In this document: positions 1 through 9,655 of the stretch, one piece after another | Layout: every line of letters begins with the position of its first letter | How positions within the stretch are numbered: position 1 is the stretch's first letter | Assembly: GCA_965178125.1 (NCBI GenBank) | Contig: OZ237744.1 | Coordinates: 744,001-808,000, forward strand | Source: Bilabrum cf. latius | Taxonomy: Eukaryota; Bigyra: Bicosoecida; Bigyra; Bicosoecida | Reading direction: 5' to 3' | DNA length: 64,000 nucleotides | Made by a program: the position numbers and the translations under genes | The notes under the pieces: model-generated | What the model saw: only the letters and a program-made list of their open reading frames with translations | Told to the model about the DNA's origin: nothing | Databases searched by the model: none

Positions 1-2223
1 ACGACGCAGCCTCCTCCTCAGCAGCTGCCTTGCTCGCCGCCTCCTCAGCCCCGTACACCTCCTCGGAGAAATCCTTGTACAGCTTCACGACCTTGCCCAC
101 GCCCTTGGCCCGCCCCTCGCGGAACAAAAGAGGCGACTCCAGCGTGATGAACTGAGGAGCGTACATGAACTGGCACCTCACAATGGCCTTGTCGCCAGTG
201 CGCAACCTCTCCAGCAGCTTCCCAGTCTTCCGGTGCCGGATGCTGAGAATGCGAGCCGACTGTGTCACCACACCGATGTGCATGATGGGCGCGTAGCCCA
301 CCGTCAGCGTGGTCTGGTGGTGCAGGATGTGCACCTCGGCGTCGAACCCCCAGTACGCCGTGGGCTTCAGCCCGGGATCTGCCAGCGCCATGCCCCTCTT
401 CACCCAGGGCCTGCGCTTGTCAGTGGCCCCCTTGCCCTTGATGCGGATGGCGAAGGCGGCGGACCCGCCTGCGGTGGCACGATCCACGGGAGTGTACTGC
501 ACATGGATCGACCGCACCACCACGGGGACGAACTCGCCGCGCCGATCGGGACCGAGCAGGATCGTCTGGCCGGACTTCACGGATCCCTGCACTACGGTCC
601 CGGCCACGACTGTGCCCACGCCCGGCACATTGAACACAGAGTCGATGATCACCATGCCAGGACCGTCCGATTTCACCATTCGCATGTGCCCGGCGAGTGG
701 CGCCGCCGCCCCCGCAGCCCCCTCGGATCCCGCACCCGCGCCCTCTCCCTCCGCACCACTGCCCGAGCTCGCACCGGCCTTCGAAGCCTTCCCTCCTCCA
801 GCAGCATCGGTCCCAGCTCCAGCATCCGCCGCGTCCTCAGCCGCCATGGACTTGCCCCCGCCGGCACCGTCTGCCTTCCCCTCCCCCGCCCCCACATCAA
901 CCGAGCCGGTGCTGGCGGACGGGTCCGCAGCAGCCAACGCTGCCGCTTTGCCCCCCCCTGCCGCGACGGCCTCCTCGGCGGTATCGGTGTCGAGAGCCGC
1001 CCCTGCAACAGCCCCGGCGGTGGCCGAGACTCTGGGCTGCAGCGCACGAAGGAGCGAGCGCAGTGCATCGAGCCCCTGCCCCGTCACGTTGGACACGATG
1101 GCCACGGGTGCCAGCCTGCCCCCAAACACCCCGCTGGCTGCCTTGCCCACCTACTCCTCCTTGCGCACCAGGTAGGGCATGCGCTTCGCGGCTCGGAGGG
1201 TCTTCTGGATCTGCTGCACCGTTTTCTTGAACACGGCAGGAGGCGCGATGTCCACCTTGGTGACCACGACGATGAGGGGGATTTTGAGTGCCGCCGCGAT
1301 GCCGATGTGCTCCCTGGTCATGCGGGACACTCCCATGTTGGCCCCCACCACCACCAGGCAGTAGTCGGGCAGCATCCCGGTCAGCCCAAATATGGTTGTC
1401 TTCAGATACTTCTCGTGACCGCACAGATCGATTAGCGTGATGCGCTTGTCAGCCTTAGAGTGCACCGTCTGCCACTGCCGCGCCCGAGGTGCCTTGATGT
1501 CTACCGCAACCTGCCCTTTTCCACTAAACCCCTGCGGACATCAATCAACCAAATCAGACTAAGCAGGGACCCATTCTCTCGCTTGTCAGCCGAGTTGGCG
1601 ACGAAAAGCCGAGGTGGCAAGAAAAGTTAGCAACTCCAAACAAGCTTGAGCGCCCGATTACCGGTGCATGCAGTGCGCACTGCCAACAAACGATGAAACA
1701 GGCATTGTTCCAGCAAATCCTTACCATAACCTCGGTGGCGACCGACGATGTTCTTCCGTTCTCAGCCTCGTGTCTATGCCTGAATACCATCGACCGAGCT
1801 TTGCCGCGGCCATCGTCAAGCATATTCCTAGTTAGCACGCCAACTATGCTTGACTTTCCAGAATCTACATTCCCAATCATTGCAATCCGGATGTCAGACC
1901 TGCAAGGAGCACAAAGCAAAACATAGCGCAGGAACCGCTACAGCTGTCGGAACACGCCGCCGATGCGCACACATCCACGACAATTTGAGAGGATCTTAGC
2001 CCAGCAATTATAATAACACGATGAATTTCATAGGATTGAGCGGCTGTTGCACCAAAAAATGTTTGCAAAAGTGAAGCAGCAGGTCTGCTGGTGTCGAACA
2101 CGGATTGCGATGCCCTCACTTCGCCGGGGTCTCAGGGGCCTCCCCGCCGGATCCCACGCCACCAGCCGCGACAGACACCCCTGATTTTGCTATGCTTCCG
2201 CCGTCTAGTCTCGAAGAAGACAT
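1..2223 (-). CDS. GTPBP1/GTPBP2-like translational GTPase (3 exons, C-terminus off the left edge)
   Basis: Large GTPase of the EF-1alpha-like GTPBP1/2 family, which in animals acts in ribosome-associated quality control and mRNA surveillance. Exons are 2223-2120, 1899-1725 and 1531 to 1. Joining them gives a short Gly/Ser/Ala-rich N-terminus, then [15 protein letters not shown] (G1), [13 protein letters not shown] (family-specific switch I), [16 protein letters not shown] (G3), TKVD (G4) and SNVTG (G5). Beta-barrel domains II and III follow, including [16 protein letters not shown] near the edge. Splice phases agree at both introns (AA plus G, then phase 0). About 100 residues of Ala/Gly-rich sequence are inserted after G5, between the G domain and domain II. 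One in-frame TAG lies at 1151-1153 and is read as Gln. The start is the first ATG in the frame leading into the GTPase domain. The gene is divergent from the AHA1 gene, with 110 bp between the starts. Family is confident; GTPBP1 versus GTPBP2 is not resolved. Confidence 0.9.
1532..1724 (-). other. Intron 2 of the GTPBP-like gene
   Basis: Donor GTAAGG at 1724 and acceptor CCGCAG ending at 1532, phase 0, 193 bp. Removing it joins TSSVATEVM to GFSGKGQ inside switch I, as the family alignment requires. Confidence 0.85.
1900..2119 (-). other. Intron 1 of the GTPBP-like gene
   Basis: Donor GTGAGG at 2119-2114 and a pyrimidine-rich acceptor ending TTGCAG at 1900. It splits a Lys codon (two bases upstream, one downstream) and joins the Gly-rich N-terminus to the start of the GTPase domain. 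Length is 220 bp. Confidence 0.8.
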
Positions 2224-2333
2224 GGATATATGACTGCGACAGCAGCGGCGCAACCCCGAATTCCGGAACCGACATTCACAAAACCGGAACAACTCGGCTC
2301 AACAACAACAATCAATAATTTCGTCTTGTTGCC
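2224..2333. promoter_or_regulatory. Compact divergent promoter region, GTPBP-like / AHA1
   Basis: Only 110 bp separate the two divergent start codons, so this interval must hold both 5' UTRs and core promoters. I see no clear TATA box in it. That it is bidirectional is inferred from gene orientation. Confidence 0.5.
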
Positions 2334-3724
2334 ATGGCAGGAGCAGGGATGAGAGACTGGGAGTGGTAGGAAGAAAAACACAGTGATTGGGCTTTAGCAT
2401 ACCTGAGGAGAGGTCTTCTTCAGGTCAGAGCACGAACGGCTGGGTACTCTGTCTCAATTGTCAAGATTGGCCAAATGCAGGCTGATGTGAGAGTATTTGA
2501 AAGGTTGGGCTCGTCGTCAGGATTTGCATTAGAATTTTTAATGTTGCAACGTTCTTGACACTGCTGCCCGCTATCGCAACGAACGGCTCCGTGCATGTGT
2601 ACTGATGTTACTCTCTGGCGCGTTCCTCTCAGGCGACCACATCAATTCGGAAGGGCAGGCAAATTGCAATGTTCACAGCATCTGCAAAGGCGCTGTGGGC
2701 ATCTGTCAAGGAAGGGGAATCGAAGGCTACCATTGGGGGCATGGTGCGCTTCGAGGACGCGACGCAGGACGACACGGATGACGCTGAGGTTGTCACCGAG
2801 CAGCTGGCTCCCAAGGTCGCTGAATCAACCGGCCTGAAGTGGGACCCGCACGTAGCCAACAAGGTTGAAGAATTGCTAGCACCAAAGATCTACGAAGTGC
2901 TCGGGGGGCTCTTCAAGTCCCTCAAGAAGCGCGCTGCTGCAGTAGGGGGAGGGGGAGGGGGAGGGCACTCGTCGTCCGAAGCAGCCTCCTCAGCAGTGGC
3001 AGGAGGAGCGGCTGCAGACAGCGAGTAGGGAACATCAGAGGCACCCAGCTCTACCAGTGGAGCAGCAGGATCTGCCACTGACGTTGATGTGGCGCCTGTT
3101 CTTGAGCCCAAAATGGAGCACACGCAGGAGGGGGCTGCCTCTGCAAGTCACCGGGGAGGCAGCACGAGCGATAGCGCGGCAAGCTCGGCAGCCGCTGATC
3201 CTTCGAAAGCAGTGCCTGCTGCTGCCAAAGGTGCGAGCGAGGACGCGGCTGCAGCTGGTGGAGATGTAGACGGGGAAGCGGAAGGCGGGGCTACCTCTTT
3301 CGAATGGGAAGAGACGCCTCTGTCCGACTGGGCGAGGGCACGGCTTTCCGCGCTTCTCAAAGAGGTCGAGGTGGAGCTGCCTGGCTTGGCTGCACAGATC
3401 GTGGAGGTAGATTCAGTCAAGGGAGAGGCCGGTCTCTCTCGCGGGAGGGGCAAGAGCGTTCTGTTCTACGAGCTGGCGATCAAGGGAAAGTGGGACGCTG
3501 AGGAGGTTGACGACGAGGGCGAGGTGCTGAGGACAGGGGACGGGGAGTTCAAGGTGGGGCAGTTCGACCACGACTCGGAGCCGGAAAGCATCGGCATCGA
3601 GGTGATCCCGGCAGAGGACGGCGGGTCCGTGGACCGCGAGCTATGTGCGAGGGTCAAGGGCGAGGTAGTCGACGGGATCCGGCAGGCGATCTCCCAGTTC
3701 AGGTTGGAGATTGCAGCAAAGTAA
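2334..3724 (+). CDS. AHA1-type Hsp90 cochaperone with two tandem AHA1 N-terminal domains
   Basis: AHA1 proteins bind the middle domain of Hsp90 and stimulate its ATPase. Exons are 2334-2486 and 2633-3724, giving 414 residues. The first domain starts with DWEW-Q-EEK, the family W-x-W signature with TAG (2367-2369) supplying the Gln. It continues across the intron through TTSIRKGRQIAMFTASAKALW to KIYEVLGGLFKSLKKR. A Ser/Ala/Gly-rich linker carries a second TAG at 3026-3028. The second domain runs from FEWEETPLSDWARARL through GKSVLFYELAIKGKW to RLEIAAK. It ends in TAA at 3722-3724, one of only two TAA stops seen. The usual C-terminal START-like AHSA1 domain is absent; a second N-type domain stands in its place. 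The start is the first ATG of the open frame, and in-frame ATGs slightly downstream are possible. Confidence 0.85.
2487..2632 (+). other. Intron of the AHA1-like gene
   Basis: Donor GTGAGA at 2487 and acceptor CCTCTCAG ending at 2632; phase 0, 146 bp. Removing it joins KIGQMQAD to ATTSIRKG within the first AHA1 domain. Confidence 0.85.
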
Positions 3725-4056
3725 CTTGTTGACTGCAAAGGCTCGCTGCTGCACAGGTTGACCTGCAAGTATTGCATCACCGTGCAGCCTTGTTCACGCC
3801 GTCTCAGCACCCCCTCAGCTCACCTTGCAATGCCTCACCTTGCCCTGCTGCATGCATACTCGCGGCGTGCGGTGCGCACTCGTCACGCGCAACTCCAGCA
3901 ACGACCGGATCTCAGGTGACGGAACATTTCAACTGTCCTGCTCGGCAGGAACACGATTTAATCGAACCAAGACGGCTGGATTGCGTATATAAGCTATAGT
4001 TTGATTCTGGCGTGCCCGGGCGTGCTTGTACCACCAGTCCGTGGTTGCATCAGCCG
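3725..4056 (+). promoter_or_regulatory. Intergenic region with TATA box upstream of the NEK kinase
   Basis: This 332-bp spacer holds the AHA1 3' UTR and the NEK promoter. TATATAA lies at 3986-3992, about 65 bp before the NEK ATG, which fits a TATA box with transcription starting near 4015-4025. I see no gene in the rest. Confidence 0.55.
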
Positions 4057-7000
4057 ATGTACAAGTACAAGAAGGTCAAGCTTTTGGGAAAGGGTGGCTT
4101 CGGCGCGGCTATTCTGGTTCAGTCCCGAGAAGACCGGCGAAAACAGCTCGTCATCAAAGAGGTCAAGATCAGTGCACTGAGCAAGAAGGAAGTAGACGAT
4201 GCCAAGCGTGAAGCCGCATTTCTTAAGGAGCTCAAGCACCAGAACATCGTCTCATACATTGAAAGTTTCGTCGATAAAGCTGCCGGCAAGCTTTGCATCG
4301 TGATGGACTTTGCGGACGGTGGCGATCTGCACCAGCTTCTTGAGAAAGTTCGGAAACGCAAGCGAGCACCGCTTGACGAGGACGAGGTGATGTCGTATTT
4401 TGTGCAGTGCTGCCTTGCAGTCAGGCACATCCACGACCGCAGGATCATTCATCGAGATCTAAAGAGCTAGAACGTGTTTCTGACGAAGCGAGGGATCATC
4501 AAACTGGGCGACTTTGGGATCGCAGCGAAGCTAGCTCACACGAACGCAATGCAGCGGACGCAGATCGGCACCCCGCTCTACCTGTCTCCGGAGCTGTGCG
4601 CCGAGAAGCCCTACAGCAGAAGTACAGATGTGTGGTCCCTCGGCTGCGTTCTATACGAAATGATGGCCCTCCGCGTGCCCTTCCAGGCGCAGTCCCTGCC
4701 GGCACTCGTCAACAAAATCATGCGGGGCTCGTACCCGCGCCCGCCCGCCCGCTTCTCGGGGGACTGCCACGCGCTCGTGGCATCCATGCTGTAGAAGGAC
4801 CCCAAGCGCAGGCCCAGCATCCATGATGTGCTAGCCCAGCCAATCGTCATGAAGCACATGGAGGCCCTTCAAGCCGCGCTCATGCGGAGGGCTCCGGGCG
4901 AGAACGTGCCATCGCACACGATGAAGCGACCGGCCGCAGCACCCGCCGAGAAAGTTCCCCGGCCCATTGCTGCCGCCGCAGCTGCCGCTAAACCATCCCC
5001 TTCTGATGCCGAGCGCAGGGCGGCGCTGGCCAGGAGGCAGGCAGCGGCCGATGCCGTAGCCGTCCAAGCCCAGAGGGAGGCCCAGAGAAAAGCCGACCAG
5101 CGCAAAGCTCAGGTGGAGGCCTTCGCGGCGCGGGCGGCGGCGGAGGTGCAGGCCCAGGCAGCGGTGCAGGCCCGCTTGGATCGAGAGAGGGATGCAAGGC
5201 GACAGGCGAAGGCTCGGGAGAAGGCCGAACGGGACGCTGCCAAGCGCAGGAGGATCGCAGCCCGAGCGCAGGCCGAGCGGGAGCGCCGGCGCGCAATGCG
5301 GGAGGACCAAGCCAGGGCCGCGCAGGAGAAGGCCCAGGTGGCTGCCGTCAAGATGCAGGCGAAGGAGCGCGAGGTTGCCAAAGAGCAGCTGAAGCAATGG
5401 GTGCAGCGGGAGAAGGAGAGGGAGAAGGAACTGGAGGCTGCGGCTGCCAAGCGGAACGAAGAGTACGCGAGGCGAAGAGCACAGGCACAGGCAGCCGAGG
5501 AGGCCAGAGCGGCCCGGCTCGAGCTGGAGGCCAAGGAGGCGGTCAAGGCGGCACGGGAGGCGGAGAACAGGCACAAGGAGCTGCAGGCCAGGGCCGCCGT
5601 CTAGGCAGCGGCAGAACGAGCTGCTGTCATGCCAGCCGGCGGTGGGGCGTATCGCGCCGCTCCCGGAGGAGCACAAGTCCCCTCCCCTGCCGAGCAGGCC
5701 AAGGAGGCCTTGGCCAGGGACCGCCGCCGGGTGGATGCGTAGGCGAGGGCGGACGCGGCTGCCAAGCAGCAGTTCGTGGACGCGTACTGGGAGAACAGGC
5801 ACATGCGGGAGCGGATCAAGCAGAGGGTCGAAGCGCAGCTGGGTCGGGGAGCCGGGGCAGCGGCGGCGGCTCGCGCGGGTGGTCCTTCCCCTTCGCCTGT
5901 TCTCGAGGTGGGGCCAGCGGCGGGCCGACCGGGACACGGCCGGAGCGAGAGCAGCGGAGAGGACCGACGGGATGCGGTCAAGAAGGCTGCCGAAGATAGA
6001 AAGAAGGCAGAGCAGGAAGCATACGAAGCTCGCCTGCGAGAGGCACACCTGCAGGCACAGCGAGACAGGCTCAGGCTGCAGCAGCAGAAGCTCCGTGCGG
6101 CGGAGGAGGGCAGCGCGCCGGAGCGAAGTCCCGCCGTGGTCGACGATCTGCCGCACGCACGGTCCCACGACGCGGCTCCCAGCAGCGGATCGCCCAGCGG
6201 ATCCCCGGACCCCAGCCTGAGTTCTGGGCCGTCGGAGTCGTCCCTTGACAGCGTGCGGGCGAGGAAGAAGGCGGAGCGCGAGCTGGCCCGCAGGAGAGAA
6301 GAGGCCCTCCTCGCCGAGGAGAGGCTGAGGCTGCACCAGGAGCGCAAGATGCTGCGGCTACGAATGCAGCAGCTTGCGCAGCATTATGAGGAGGACGAAG
6401 GTGGCGAGGATGAGCCGGAGCCGCAGGGTTCGGACGATCCAAGCGACTAGAATGAGGGACAGCCTCGCGAGCCCAGCCGAGAAGCTCGCAGTGCAGAGCC
6501 GGAAGGGGCAGGCGAGGGCAAGGGTGCAGACAGCGACGATGAAGAGGGGGAGCAGCCCGCGCGAGAGCGTGCGCGGTCCAGCCCGCCGTCCGATGCCGCG
6601 GGTCCGCTCCCAGTTAGGAAGGATTCGGCAGGCGCAGGCTCTCAGGCGGACAGCGGAGACGACGAGGAGCTTTTGGAAGAGTTCCGCGGAGAGAAACCGG
6701 GGGAAGATGGCATGGGTGCGTTGCAAAGGGCAGCCATGCGAAGGATGAAAAAAGCCAGGTCGTCAGGCCGCATCGTAAAGAAGGGAAGCAAGGCCAGGAA
6801 GGGAAGCTCCAAGGAGGGCTCGGGCTCCAGGACGCCCAAAGGATCGGAGAGGCCAGCAGGGAGAGACAGCAGCAGGACGCCCTAGGCTGGTGATGGTGGC
6901 ATCCGGGTGCCCTCCTCGGCTTCTGGCTCGAGGTCCTCTTCGCGCAGTCGGCGCGAGCACCCGGATCGCCGCGCCAAGAGCGACAGGAAGCCACCTCGCG

Positions 7001-8547
7001 TGGCCGCTGGCATTGCCTCCCGCTCTCGCAGAGCGGCCGAGTCTTCAGGGCGTGTCTCGCGTCCAGACGGCGAGATTCCCCCGTGGAAGGCGAAGTCCAA
7101 GCGATCTGCCGGGCGTCAGCCCGGTCTTGAGGGCATGGCCACCGCTGCAATGCCAGGCAACACGCAGGTGAGGCAGGCGCTGCGGCAGGTGCGCGGGGCT
7201 CTGCGCGACGTGCGGGCCGGGAGCGGAGACTCGCCTTCCCCCAAGCCCCCGGCATCGTCGGGGGCAGGTGCTGCCACGCCGAGCGAAGAATCAGCGCCCG
7301 CTGGCAGGGCTGGACGAGACGACAGGAATTCTCCCGCTGATGATGACCTAGATTAGAGCGAGGTGGCTGAGGTGGATGACGCCGAAGAGGAGGAGGAGCT
7401 GGTGGAGCACGAAGTCGACGCAGGTGACATGGGTGACGACCTCATGGTGGCGCTGGCGCAGGCTAGGCGGAGGCGCCTGGAGAAGAGGGACGGTGCGGAG
7501 GTGGACACACCTGCCCCTGGCGACAAAATCGACGAGGCGGACGATGAGGGAGAGGGAGAGGACGAGGAGCAGTACGACAGCTCAGCGGGCGGCACGGGCA
7601 AGAGCGTAGGGTTTAGCGGACCCGCGTCTGCCGTGCTGGCTGCAGGTGGCGAGGCCGTTTAGGCGCTGCCTTCCCCGCAGATAGCGCGCCCCAGCCAAGG
7701 CGTGGCCACTGGCGCAGAGAGCAGGCGACGGGTCGGCGCTGGGACTGGCTTCGCGGCATCGACCGCCGGATCAGGAGGCAGGTCTTCGTCGGGTGGCAGC
7801 GGGTCTGGATACGTGTACGAGGAGGACTCCGAGTCCAGCGATGACGATGAAGGGCAGGAGGGGGACGACGAGCAGAGGCAGGCTGACAGCCAGGGTCATG
7901 GTGGTGGCGGAAGCGACAGCGGCGGCCGGCAGAGCCGAGGCTTTGGGAAGGTGACGATCCGGCTGGGCATCTAGGCCGCAATCGAAGCTGAAACCAGGAA
8001 ACGAGTTGCTGCAAAAGGATGCGCAGATGAAGGCGAGGTAGGACTGCCGCAGCAGTCGGGCCAGCCTCGAGGGGCGGACGGGTCATCATCGTCAGACGCA
8101 GGACGGCCAGGAGCTATCCGCGCCCCTGGACAAGGTCGCAGCCGGTCCGAAGCAAGCTCTGCGGCCGATGAGACTCCGAGCAGCCAGGGCGCGCAAGAGT
8201 GGATCCCTGGGCTCGTGCTTCCTCCCGAGTTGCTGGACTAGCTTGGCCCGTCGCCAGCAGCTAGTCGGGCTTCGAGCGATGGAGGTGCCGCAAGCACCCC
8301 TGCTAGTGACGGTTCTGGCGGGGCTAGTGCAGAGCTTGAGCGCCTTCGAGTGGGTTTGGGGCAGTATCTTGGTGAAGAGGTGTTCTTGCGCGCATACAAT
8401 GCGTCGCGGCGGTCCGCAGACAAGCAGGAGAGCGACAGCCTCGCGTTACAGAGGCTGGAGCGAGCGTTCAGAGGGGACCACGGCACTGCAGAGTACTTTC
8501 AGCCGTTTCTAAAGGCCTTGATTCGCTGCGAAGATCAATACTTGTGA
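4057..8547 (+). CDS. NIMA-related (NEK1-like) serine/threonine kinase with long coiled-coil tail
   Basis: Single-exon gene, 1,496 residues. Kinase domain about residues 1-265: glycine loop GKGGFG at 11-16, lysine K34 in VIKEVKI, catalytic loop HRDLKS-Q-N with Asp134, and DFG at 152-154. TAG at 4468-4470 is codon 138, exactly the Gln of HRDLKSQN. TAG at 4792 supplies Gln in ML-Q-KDPKRRPS. An Ala/Glu/Arg-rich coiled coil covers about 280-800. A charged, Ser- and Asp/Glu-rich disordered region follows. A C-terminal helical segment with LGEEVFLRAY resembles NEK1 C-termini. At least ten in-frame TAGs occur (4468, 4792, 5602, 5740, 6448, 6883, 7354, 7660, 7972, 8239), and the frame ends at TGA 8545-8547. 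ATG 4057 begins the kinase fold directly and lies downstream of a TATA box. NEK1-type kinases act in cilia and DNA-damage signalling in other eukaryotes; that role here is inferred. Confidence 0.92.
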
Positions 8548-8588
8548 AGCGTTTGTTTGGAGTACATTCGAATCTCATCTATTCAGCC

Positions 8589-9389
8589 TCACGACAAGTC
8601 TGCTGTGGACGATTCCACTGGACCCGGCGGACCTTCAGGCTCGAAAATCTTGCTTGGTGGGAACCTCTGCTGGACTCTACGTTTCCGTGTTACCCTCCAC
8701 TCCGCATCAGAGACGCCCCGTCCTTGTGGCACATCGAATTGAGACGGTGTTATGAATGCAGAGGCAGCTGGCCCCTCAAGTGTTCGCGTCCCAATCCCCA
8801 CGTACGAATAATGCAGCGCATGGGTACCCTCCAGCTTAGTTGGGGACCACATTGCCGGGCTGAGCCTGATACTGTCCTTTCTTTTCTGGCCCGGGGATTG
8901 ATTCTCGCCAACAACCTGTCGATCGGTGGGGCACATCGTCGGCAGGCCTTGACTTTTCAGCCGAACTTTGACCTGCAGCGACGGCTTCCGGGGTATTTCC
9001 CAGCTGGCTACGCTGGATTTTTGCTAGAGTTGCTGGGTAGCCAGAGTCTGCCTCTTGTAGCCTCGTCGGAGTGCAACCGCAGCCTCACTGTCAACAGCAG
9101 CAACCACACGCTGCTGCGTTGGAACATATATATCTCGATGCCAACGTTCATGCAACATTTCCTTTTTTGCCGTTCGTTTTGCTACCTGGTCTTGAACAAG
9201 CCGTGTAGCCCTTTCTGTTAGCGAGGTTGGTTCGAGAATCTTCGATAGCCGCTAGTAAAACTCCGCGTGGGCCATGTCGCAGTGAGATTCGTACTCTTTC
9301 ATGGTCGGGATTCTTGCTTTCATCGCAATGCGGTCATACATTGCGTGCCTCTCCTGGATATGAGTCCACTTCCTATCCACACTCTCCAT
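8589..9389 (-). CDS. FAM228-like protein of unknown function
   Basis: Single exon, 266 residues, ATG at 9389-9387 and TGA at 8591-8589. It is continuous only if TAG is Gln, for instance at 9254-9252 in HAEFY-Q-RLSK. The N-terminal half is helical and charged. The segment KKEMLHERWHRDIYVPTQQR resembles the FAM228 motif (K-K/R-E-LL-x-x-KW-x-x-x-V-x-x-P-x-Q). The C-terminal half is Pro/Ser-rich and without recognisable domains. FAM228 proteins are poorly characterised and tend to occur in ciliated organisms. The gene converges on NEK with 41 bp between stop codons and is divergent from DIS3. The coding call is good because the frame stays open only with TAG as Gln; the family assignment is tentative. 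Confidence 0.6.
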
Positions 9390-9655
9390 GTAATCTGAAC
9401 GGACATTACTTCTTCGTGTTCGGACCGGTTTCTGACTTCTTTGCGCGATGATACTTCCCGCCAGCTGCAAAAAATGGTTGTGCGACGAAACACGAATGCT
9501 GTCGTTGCTTTCTAGCATGATGATGTGGGATCTCACAGAGGCGAGCGCTGCCAATACCACCGGCGCCGCGGCTGCCAGTGGGCCCGGTTCCGCAACAACC
9601 CAGCCACCGGTTGTGGTGCTATAGAAATGCACGCAAGGTGCTAACGTGTGTAACG
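9390..9655. promoter_or_regulatory. Divergent intergenic region, FAM228-like / DIS3
   Basis: This 266-bp interval separates the two start codons. In one plus frame an ATG at 9448 opens a short reading frame ending near 9667 that could be an upstream DIS3 exon, but I found no splice pair that keeps the DIS3 frame. No TATA box is evident. Confidence 0.35.

Noticed and set aside
233-1435. A 400-codon plus-strand open frame
   Set aside because: It lies opposite the GTPBP-like GTPase exon 3, which has clear domain matches. The plus frame has no family features.
4831-6336. A 501-codon minus-strand open frame
   Set aside because: It is the shadow of the NEK coiled-coil region; the low-complexity Glu/Ala/Arg codons leave the opposite strand open.
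4057-8547. NEK gene as a pseudogene with nonsense mutations
   Set aside because: Ten stops of one kind (TAG) and none of TAA or TGA, with kinase catalytic residues intact, do not fit neutral decay.
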